Source of the DNA: Methanobacterium sp.
Lineage (GTDB): Archaea > Methanobacteriota > Methanobacteria > Methanobacteriales > Methanobacteriaceae
Assembly: GCA_021372715.1 (NCBI GenBank)
Contig: JAJFTX010000151.1
Span: forward strand, 1-12,797
DNA length: 12,797 nucleotides
Reading direction: 5' to 3'
Position numbers and translations under genes: made by a program. The notes beneath the pieces are model-generated. The model was given only the letters and a program-made list of their open reading frames with translations, did not search any database and was not told where the DNA came from. How positions within the stretch are numbered: position 1 is the stretch's first letter; the number at the start of each line of letters is the position of its first letter. Of the stretch, positions 1 to 4,987 are shown piece by piece.

Positions 1-289
1 GTTGAGTGGTGATGATTATTCAATTAGCACCACGAATAGTATGATCTTAAATTTAAATACAACCGCAATTTCTAGTTCAATAAATAGTACTATTTCAGTT
101 AGGTATAAACATAATGTTCAGTACAATATACTCGATATTCCCCATTTACTAAGGAGTTCTAATAAGGTAAACCACTTAGGCCAGTCTGAGAAGGTGGTGA
201 TGCCAAGGCAGTACGTGGTGAGGTATTCGCATTTTGTACTGGGGTATAACTTTAGTGGTGGTATTCAAATAGATAATACGTATAGGTAG
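1..289 (+). CDS. C-terminal end of an unrecognised phage structural protein (5' truncated)
   Basis: The reading frame is open from the left edge and ends at a TAG at 287-289, giving about 95 visible residues. A TTG at position 2 could serve as a start, but it has no ribosome-binding or A-rich context, so the window most likely enters in the middle of a longer gene. The visible part is polar and rich in Ser, Asn, Val and Tyr, with alternating hydrophobic residues such as YVVRYSHFVLGYNF that suggest beta strands. It shows no membrane segment and no motif that I recognise. Its place directly before a head-tail connector-like gene suggests a head-completion or head-tail joining protein, but that rests on position only. 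The stop overlaps a GTG at 289 by one base, so it is probably translated together with the next gene. Confidence 0.6.
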   Translation, partial: LSGDDYSISTTNSMILNLNTTAISSSINSTISVRYKHNVQYNILDIPHLLRSSNKVNHLGQSEKVVMPRQYVVRYSHFVLGYNFSGGIQIDNTYR

Positions 290-300
290 TGGTTCCGATA

Positions 301-1059
301 ATGATCGATATATCAGGCGTGGTGAATCGGCTGGTTTTATCCCCAGAGGAGGTAAAATCGTACGCCCGTTACGTATTGGATACATTGGGTGGTCGGTACA
401 TGGAGCTGTGGGAAAAGAAGGTAGATAATGGGTTACATCAAACTAAGGGAACCTATAAATCAGGGATGAAAGCTGAATATATCGATGATTTTAATATGGC
501 TTTTATTCTAGATGGCAAGGGGATTGGAAAATTAGGGTTGATGATTGAGCAGGGATGTACCCCTTTTGATATCAAGGATGGATTTAAGCAGTCAAGTAAG
601 GTAAAGCATAATAAAGCAGGGGGCTGGTATTTAAATATCCCTCTTAGGTTTGCTACAGCCCAAGCTATTGCAGAGAGCGCAGTTTTCGCCAATAAGATGC
701 CTAAACCTGTAGAGAATATAGTTCGAAAGATGGGGAAGGATGATTACGTTAAAGAATCGCAACTCCCAGTGGAATTCCAGATTAAAGGGGTAAGGAAGGA
801 AATAAATAGTGGAGGACAATCTATTCCAGAATATCAACATAAATCCTCTATTTATGTAGGATTACAGCACAGCACTAAGCCGGGCCATGGTGGGTATATG
901 ACATTTAGAACCGCGGGGGAGAACTCAGATAAGAACTCTTGGATTCATAAGGGTTTTGAGGCTCATAATTTTATGGGTAAGGCATTGGAGGATTTAACAG
1001 GGGAATTTCCACAACTAATAGACCAAGCAGAAAAAGAATTTTTATCGAATAGGGAATGA
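301..1059 (+). CDS. Head-tail connector / tail-completion-like protein
   Basis: This encodes about 252 residues from the ATG at 301. A GTG at 289 in the same frame would add four residues, but the ATG is the more conventional choice. Visible landmarks are a central block with FDIK near residue 89, then GGWYLNIPLRFAT from about residue 107, and a C-terminal SWIHKGFEAHNF near residue 213. The 'S/W-I-H-x-G-x-x-A' stretch near the end followed by a helix is, as I remember it, typical of HK97 gp10-like and tail-completion proteins that form part of the neck between portal/adaptor and tail. The context fits, because the next gene looks like a tail terminator and overlaps this one by four bases (ATGA at 1056-1059). 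No transmembrane segment or enzyme motif is visible. Structural role in the neck is likely; the exact ring to which it belongs is not certain. Confidence 0.6.
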   Translation: MIDISGVVNRLVLSPEEVKSYARYVLDTLGGRYMELWEKKVDNGLHQTKGTYKSGMKAEYIDDFNMAFILDGKGIGKLGLMIEQGCTPFDIKDGFKQSSKVKHNKAGGWYLNIPLRFATAQAIAESAVFANKMPKPVENIVRKMGKDDYVKESQLPVEFQIKGVRKEINSGGQSIPEYQHKSSIYVGLQHSTKPGHGGYMTFRTAGENSDKNSWIHKGFEAHNFMGKALEDLTGEFPQLIDQAEKEFLSNRE

Positions 1060-1910
1060 AAATAGCAGTATTAACACTTAAAACGGTCTTGGATTCCTTG
1101 CTAACGTGGGTAAGGAATGATTATGTTTATTACAACACATTATCCACCCCAGCCCCAGAGAAATCGTGGCTGTATTCAACGTTCTATGGGAATAGTCATG
1201 GGAATTTCGACTACTACGTACAGGCAGTTAATATGATTAGTCGTACTGATGTAGACCAAAACAAGCTTTCCACCAGGCTGATGTTTGATACATCAAGGGC
1301 AAACCTTCCTACCATTCATATCCATATGCCCTCAGAAACGCCGGGGAAATTTACAGCATTGAATGGGCAAATAGGGTTTAGTGGGTTGGATGATGACAAT
1401 AATGCCCAAATGGATTTGGCTAGATCATTTGGGTCGACCTATGATCTTATTATTACAGGGGGGAATTCAGAGGAGGTTATTTTAATTTATGAGTTATTAC
1501 AGGCATTATTTATTGCTGGGCATGATACGATTCAGAACTACTTTGCGGTATTTGACTATGCAGGGAATGAGCTGATGGTTAACCCAGAGATAATTCCCTA
1601 CAATACATTCTATAGGGCGTTTAGGGTTTCGGTGCAGGATGAAAGAGTGGTGCGATCAATCGTTGCCACTCCCACCGTAGAGGATATTTACTTTGGTGGT
1701 CAAGCAGTGAACCCTTCAGCGGAAGTAGAACCAGAGCAACCAACCAACCCACCCATGTTTTCAGATTTTAGTATTTTAGGATTAAAGAAGGTAAGTGAAG
1801 GTGGAGAAATACCAGATATTCAGTTTGATTGGTTGGGAGCTGATGAAGGGAGTACTTTATCTTTTATTAAAGAGATGTTAAATAAACTTTACCTTTTATC
1901 AAATAATTAA
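1056..1910 (+). CDS. Tail terminator / neck protein-like, with a proline-rich C-terminal extension
   Basis: A 284-residue protein whose ATG overlaps the stop of the connector-like gene (ATGA), indicating translational coupling. The segment around residues 130-152, with DLIITGGNSEEVILIYELLQ, is a long amphipathic helix after a beta strand, the pattern expected of tail-terminator proteins (lambda gpU / T4 gp15 type) that cap the finished tube and bind the head. I assign it by this pattern and by position before sheath and tube. At 284 residues it is clearly larger than simple gpU-like terminators (around 130 residues). Residues about 223-234 form a Glu/Pro-rich linker (EVEPEQPTNPP), followed by a roughly 50-residue C-terminal segment ending in a short helix. 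That extension may bind neck fibres or collar parts. The start has no good Shine-Dalgarno spacing. Confidence 0.55.
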   Translation: MKIAVLTLKTVLDSLLTWVRNDYVYYNTLSTPAPEKSWLYSTFYGNSHGNFDYYVQAVNMISRTDVDQNKLSTRLMFDTSRANLPTIHIHMPSETPGKFTALNGQIGFSGLDDDNNAQMDLARSFGSTYDLIITGGNSEEVILIYELLQALFIAGHDTIQNYFAVFDYAGNELMVNPEIIPYNTFYRAFRVSVQDERVVRSIVATPTVEDIYFGGQAVNPSAEVEPEQPTNPPMFSDFSILGLKKVSEGGEIPDIQFDWLGADEGSTLSFIKEMLNKLYLLSNN

Positions 1911-1974
1911 TAATTTTTTGTTATATTTATAGCGAATTTTTCAAACGGTATATGAGTGAATGTTTGAATGATAT

Positions 1975-2433
1975 ATGGCAACTTCTTTAGACCAATTACG
2001 GTCTATTCTATATACAGATTTAGCTCCTTATTTAGGGGAAGGGACTATCGACGCATTAGTGACATTGATTGCAAATACTGCTATTGAAGCAACTAATGGA
2101 AAAATTGATAGCACTGATCCTATAATTACTTTTAATACCAAGCAGGTTTCCCAAACATTAACAGGAGGGGCTGTGGATTTGAGTAGGTGTCTGACTAGCT
2201 ATTCTAGTTATACCATTAATGCCCCATTAGTTCTATCTGTGGCGAGTGGTTCTGAGATTGGAGGAACGGCAGTTATTGTATTAGTAGCAGATGGCACAAA
2301 TACTCCTACCTATCCTACTATGGTAGAGGATGCCTCTTCCTCTGGCTGGGTGAATACAGCAACAACTAAGAATAGAGGGGTAATTACGAAGTTTGAGGAT
2401 GCGGTGTACATTAAATGGGATCAAATTTCATAG
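1975..2433 (+). CDS. Small beta-rich virion/appendage protein
   Basis: This encodes 152 residues starting with a helical region (MATSLDQLRSILYTDL and on to about residue 45) followed by a beta-rich domain rich in Thr, Ser and Gly. Strand-like pieces include INAPLVLSV and GGTAVIVLVADGTNTPTYP from about residue 98, ending in VYIKWDQIS. A short N-terminal helix before a beta-sandwich is common in phage appendage and decoration proteins, where the helix anchors to the virion. No catalytic motif is seen. The stop TAG (2431-2433) is directly followed by the ATG of the fibre gene with no gap, so the two are probably co-translated and may work together. A 64-nt AT-rich gap separates it from the tail terminator. 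I do not recognise a named family; function is inferred from context. Confidence 0.55.
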   Translation: MATSLDQLRSILYTDLAPYLGEGTIDALVTLIANTAIEATNGKIDSTDPIITFNTKQVSQTLTGGAVDLSRCLTSYSSYTINAPLVLSVASGSEIGGTAVIVLVADGTNTPTYPTMVEDASSSGWVNTATTKNRGVITKFEDAVYIKWDQIS

Positions 2434-3822
2434 ATGAGCGTATTTACTAGGGTTGGCGGGTTTGGATTTGGGGGTGGTGCGGCAAAGCCGGACGGTAACC
2501 CATCTGGGTTAACGGCTACGGTTTTATCCGATACCTCTATTAAACTAGATTGGACAATTGGTAGCACAAATCAGGACGGGCATAATATTTATGTTTCTAC
2601 AAACGGAACAAATTTTACTTTACTAGATTCAGTTTTAGGAGTTACTGATACATATAGCGCAACGGGGTTAGTACAGGGGTCTGTATACTATTTTAAAGTT
2701 GCAGCGTATAAAGGATCTAAGATATCTGAGTATTCAAATACCGAAAACGCCACTACAACTTTAGCCGCTCCTACTGCGCTAACATCTCAATTTATTGTTG
2801 ATACAATTCTTGGTCAGCTAGCATGGACGGATAATTCAGGTGGCGTTGCTTCTTACGAAATCTACTCAAACACAAATTCGGAAGGCGATATACTAATTAC
2901 AACTACTGCTGTCGGGGCTACATCATACTCTGACACCTCATGTAAACAGAATGCAAGTGTAGTTTATAGGATAAGAGCAAAGATTGGAGGGATATATTCA
3001 GATTATGTAACAGCATCAGCATTAGTAACTCCTTTGTGCTGGAAAACAAATCAATCAACACGAACTAATGTTGTTATAAATGCATTAAATATTAAAGTAG
3101 GTAAAACAGTAAATATAGATTGGGGTGATGGTACTAATGCAGATTATACAGGTAATAATACGAATATTACAAAAACTTATGCTGCAAGTGCTGTAAACGT
3201 ATTTAATATAAAAATAAGTGGTGACACAAATAGCATAGCAACATTTAATCATAACGCACAGTCGTTATCATACGGAGTGGTCACCAACTGGGTATTACCC
3301 GCTTCGCTAGCTTTTTTTGTTATTAATTCCACAGGCTTAACAGGGGTGGTCACCAACTGGGTATTACCCGCTTCGCTAACTGCTTTTTATATTCATTACA
3401 CAGGCTTAACAGGAGTGGTCACCAACTGGGTATTACCCGCTTCGCTAACTGCTTTTTATATTCATTCCACAGACTTAACAGGTTCTTTGCCTCAGATAAC
3501 AGCTCATGCAACGAATGGACTAAGTTATCAGGCACAAACAGCATCACTATCAGATAGTAAGGCTACTGTATTTAGAAAAGGGATGACCGTTTTTAATATT
3601 AGTAATCAAAAGGTACCGTTTCTAACAGATAAAATAGATAAGGTTTTAAAAGCCCTTGCAGATTGGTATCAGAATAACGCACCTACAGCTAATTGTACCT
3701 ATAATTTAAGCGGCACAAATATGGGGATACCTACAGGAGGAGCAAGTAATGTAGATATAGTTAGGCTATCTGGGTATTTTACTACAGCAGGGTTTACAGC
3801 AATAATTATAATATCATCATAA
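2434..3822 (+). CDS. Fibre/adhesin-like protein with FnIII, PKD-like and leucine-rich repeat regions
   Basis: A 462-residue modular protein. Residues 1-20 are Gly-rich (FGFGGGAA) and may be a virion anchor. Residues about 22-108 and 111-198 look like two fibronectin type III domains, each with a conserved core Trp (KLDWTI; LAWTD) and a Tyr-rich strand (VYYFKVAAYK; VYRIRAK). Residues about 210-262 contain WGDGT (230-234), the hallmark loop of PKD-like domains. Residues 282-350 are three 23-residue repeats with the pattern VVTNWVLPASL...TGLTG, close to plant-type leucine-rich repeats (LxxLxxLxL...LTGxIP). The C-terminal 110 residues are Ser/Thr/Asn-rich and end in a hydrophobic strand. No signal peptide is evident, fitting a virion protein and not a secreted one. 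A receptor-binding fibre or neck appendage is the best reading. It abuts the preceding gene and lies 1 nt before the next. Confidence 0.7.
   Translation: MSVFTRVGGFGFGGGAAKPDGNPSGLTATVLSDTSIKLDWTIGSTNQDGHNIYVSTNGTNFTLLDSVLGVTDTYSATGLVQGSVYYFKVAAYKGSKISEYSNTENATTTLAAPTALTSQFIVDTILGQLAWTDNSGGVASYEIYSNTNSEGDILITTTAVGATSYSDTSCKQNASVVYRIRAKIGGIYSDYVTASALVTPLCWKTNQSTRTNVVINALNIKVGKTVNIDWGDGTNADYTGNNTNITKTYAASAVNVFNIKISGDTNSIATFNHNAQSLSYGVVTNWVLPASLAFFVINSTGLTGVVTNWVLPASLTAFYIHYTGLTGVVTNWVLPASLTAFYIHSTDLTGSLPQITAHATNGLSYQAQTASLSDSKATVFRKGMTVFNISNQKVPFLTDKIDKVLKALADWYQNNAPTANCTYNLSGTNMGIPTGGASNVDIVRLSGYFTTAGFTAIIIISS
3277..3483 (+). repeat. Three tandem 69-bp in-frame repeats encoding LRR units
   Basis: Units lie at 3277-3345, 3346-3414 and 3415-3483, exactly 23 codons each and in phase with the fibre gene. 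The first 33 bases of each unit are identical in all three copies. Units 2 and 3 differ at only three of 69 positions; unit 1 diverges in its second half, where it carries a run of seven T (3312-3318). Each unit includes the short inverted repeats TGGTCACCA and GGGTATTACCC. The repeated part looks richer in G and C than the flanking fibre sequence. Confidence 0.9.
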
Positions 3823-3823
3823 C

Positions 3824-4057
3824 ATGATAACTATTTCTTGTCCATGTACGTTTGCGGCATATAACGCAAAAACGAATAAGCTAGAATCGTCTATAATAAC
3901 GATAGGCGAAAACACCACTATCCTGTGTAATCAGGACGAGCTTAAAGTAGCAGATAAAAATACAATCTTTATGGCTACTAAGGATGCTTTAATAGCAGAA
4001 CTACAAGCTAAATTAATAACAAATGACGATGTAACGCCAATAACTGAAAAAGTATGA
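3824..4057 (+). CDS. Small protein of unknown function downstream of the fibre
   Basis: This encodes 77 residues, starting one base after the fibre stop codon and ending in an ATGA overlap with the next gene, so it reads as part of one translational unit. The first half is beta-like with two Cys residues (ISCPC) and a further Cys in ILCNQDEL. The second half holds a probable helix (TKDALIAELQAKL). The core IGENTTILCNQDEL resembles IGENVKIEVAQSEKQL in the following protein, suggesting the two arose by duplication. Genes in this place are often fibre-assembly chaperones or fibre-tip partners, but I see no motif that proves this. No signal peptide or membrane helix is present. Confidence 0.55.
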   Translation: MITISCPCTFAAYNAKTNKLESSIITIGENTTILCNQDELKVADKNTIFMATKDALIAELQAKLITNDDVTPITEKV

Positions 4058-4266
4058 TAACAGTAACTACAGCAGTAATAAGCAATGAGTGGTTTTTTAC
4101 TTATGATATAATCACAAAACAGGTAATAACTGAGCCTACATTTATAGATTCTAACTCATCAGCGGTAATTGGTGAGAATGTAAAGATTGAAGTGGCTCAA
4201 TCTGAAAAGCAATTGCTTGACAAAATAAGCGCATTGAAATTAACAATGCCTAAACATGACATTTAA
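4054..4266 (+). CDS. Small protein of unknown function, possible paralogue of the preceding one
   Basis: A 70-residue protein whose ATG overlaps the stop of the preceding gene by four bases. It begins MITVTT, close to the MITISC start of its neighbour. It has a shared central IGEN.xxIxxxQ.E stretch followed by a C-terminal helix (EKQLLDKISALKL) where the neighbour has IAELQAKL. The shared layout of strand-rich N-terminus, IGEN turn and terminal Leu/Lys helix supports common descent, though identity outside those points is low by eye. Fibre-associated chaperone or small structural subunit are both possible. Nothing in the sequence decides between them. Confidence 0.55.
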   Translation: MITVTTAVISNEWFFTYDIITKQVITEPTFIDSNSSAVIGENVKIEVAQSEKQLLDKISALKLTMPKHDI

Positions 4267-4279
4267 ATAAAACAATATG

Positions 4280-4299
4280 AACTACACTTTATTTAGCAG
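4280..4299 (+). repeat. Copy 1 of a degenerate direct repeat
   Basis: AACTACACTTTATTTAGCAG at this position recurs at 4641-4662 with a 2-nt AC insertion after AACTACAC. Copy 1 sits in a 12-codon ORF beginning with the ATG at 4277 (MNYTLFSSINLT) and copy 2 in a 14-codon ORF beginning at 4632 (METNYTLYLAAYKT). The 2-nt difference shifts the frame, as expected of decayed copies of one coding start. Confidence 0.6.
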
Positions 4300-4343
4300 T
4301 ATTAATTTAACATAAAATAATAATCTTTTAACAAAGTAACACA

Positions 4344-4448
4344 ATGTCAGAAAGAGAACAAGAACTGGAGAAGAAGGTTGAGGAGTTACAGGCTAATAAT
4401 ATTAACATTAGATTTGATAATGTGGAGAAGCAATTACCAAGATATTAA
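4344..4448 (+). CDS. 34-residue coiled-coil mini-ORF, possibly a truncated gene
   Basis: ATG to TAA encodes MSEREQELEKKVEELQANN, then INIRFDNVEKQLPRY. The first 17 residues follow a heptad pattern with L, V and L at core positions, and the length is far below that of usual coiled-coil phage proteins. The sequence ends abruptly after VEKQL, where related coiled-coil proteins would be expected to continue with more heptads, so it may be a broken remnant. It is also possible that it is a genuine small peptide. It lies in the 4267-4743 stretch that holds other mini-ORFs and decayed repeats. Confidence 0.35.
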   Translation: MSEREQELEKKVEELQANNINIRFDNVEKQLPRY

Positions 4449-4468
4449 CATTATTTAAATAGAATAGT

Positions 4469-4606
4469 ATGGCAAATTTTACCATTGTAGAAGCTACAGA
4501 TGCTTCCTACCTAACCATCACAGATACTAGAGTTATTACAACATATTCTATCAGTGTCCAATGTGATGCTATGACAGAAACTTTTACCGATTTTGAAGGA
4601 TTATAA
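4469..4606 (+). CDS. 45-residue hypothetical mini-ORF
   Basis: ATG at 4469 to TAA at 4604-4606 gives a polar, Thr-rich, beta-like peptide starting MANFTIVEATDASYLTI and ending DFEGL. The start has the A-rich upstream context seen at other genes here (AATAGTATG). The amino-acid makeup is balanced and protein-like, unlike random AT-rich translation, but no family is recognised. It could be a small virion protein or the N-terminal remnant of a longer gene. Confidence 0.4.
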   Translation: MANFTIVEATDASYLTITDTRVITTYSISVQCDAMTETFTDFEGL

Positions 4607-4626
4607 AATAATTTAACTTAAATTTG
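4592..4626 (+). promoter_or_regulatory. Possible Bacteroidota-type promoter (-33 TTTG / -7 TAnnTTTG)
   Basis: TTTG at 4592-4595 and TAAATTTG at 4619-4626 are separated by 23 nt, matching the known Bacteroidota consensus TTTG ... TAnnTTTG, although the spacer is at the long end of the usual range. It points towards 4632 and the 60-residue gene at 4744, inside the longest poorly coding stretch of the window. AT-rich DNA gives such matches by chance, so this is tentative. Confidence 0.3.
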
Positions 4627-4640
4627 TAGATATGGAAACA

Positions 4641-4662
4641 AACTACACACTTTATTTAGCAG
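4641..4662 (+). repeat. Copy 2 of a degenerate direct repeat
   Basis: This is the second copy of the 4280-4299 element, with two extra bases (AC). Just upstream, ATGGAAACAAAC at 4632-4643 recurs at 4703-4714, so at least two small duplications overlap here. The whole 4607-4743 stretch holds no ORF longer than about 14 codons on the + strand and looks like gene debris or an untranslated leader for the gene at 4744. Confidence 0.55.
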
Positions 4663-4743
4663 CATACAAAACTTGAAACTGCTTTTGCAATAACAATTTA
4701 ACATGGAAACAAACATCTATTACTAAACTTAAAACTCAACTAT

Positions 4744-4926
4744 ATGGATATAAAAGAGGAGAAAGATAAAAAGAATAGTGTACTATTGTACAACTGTTTC
4801 CAGATTTGCAATTTACTTAGATTGACATTGTATGATAGAGGGGTTGTGAGATTAAAATATGAAGATATCCAACTGTCGGAGAGTGATTGGAAGAAACTGT
4901 TAAAAAAGGATGGGATAAATTTTTAA
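4744..4926 (+). CDS. 60-residue orphan protein
   Basis: A short acidic/basic mixed protein starting MDIKEEKDKKN, with a hydrophobic middle (SVLLYNCFQICNLLRLTLY, residues about 12-30) and a Lys-rich end (DWKKLLKKDG). The middle segment carries two Cys residues and is too interrupted by polar residues to be a confident membrane helix. It is separated from the sheath gene by 61 nt of AT-rich DNA. It has no recognised family. The position, between accessory fibre genes and the sheath, would suit a small regulator or virion protein, but there is no direct evidence for either. Confidence 0.45.
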   Translation: MDIKEEKDKKNSVLLYNCFQICNLLRLTLYDRGVVRLKYEDIQLSESDWKKLLKKDGINF

Positions 4927-4987
4927 TTGTCCTATATATTTTATATTTTTAAGGCGGCAATCGGTGTACTAAGTCATATTGTATGAT

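Larger units (their letters stand above)
4267..4743 (+). other. AT-rich stretch with mini-ORFs and decayed duplicates
   Basis: This 477-nt interval holds no ORF longer than 45 codons on the + strand. It contains mini-ORFs at 4344-4448 and 4469-4606, short ATG-led fragments at 4277, 4632 and 4703, degenerate direct repeats and a possible promoter. I see no convincing terminator hairpin, tRNA or other structured RNA. It reads as a variable cassette joint or the remains of lost small genes. Confidence 0.5.

Noticed and set aside
453..692. Minus-strand ORF of 79 codons
   Set aside because: It lies wholly inside the connector-like gene and its translation is low-complexity and membrane-like by chance. 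All supported genes are on the + strand.
1911..1974. Terminator after the tail-terminator gene
   Set aside because: There is a T-rich run near 1912-1920 but no stable GC-containing hairpin before it.
3277..3483. CRISPR array or diversity-generating retroelement variable repeat
   Set aside because: Repeats are 69 bp, directly adjacent without spacers and in codon phase. Differences are not confined to adenines, and no reverse transcriptase or template repeat is in the window.
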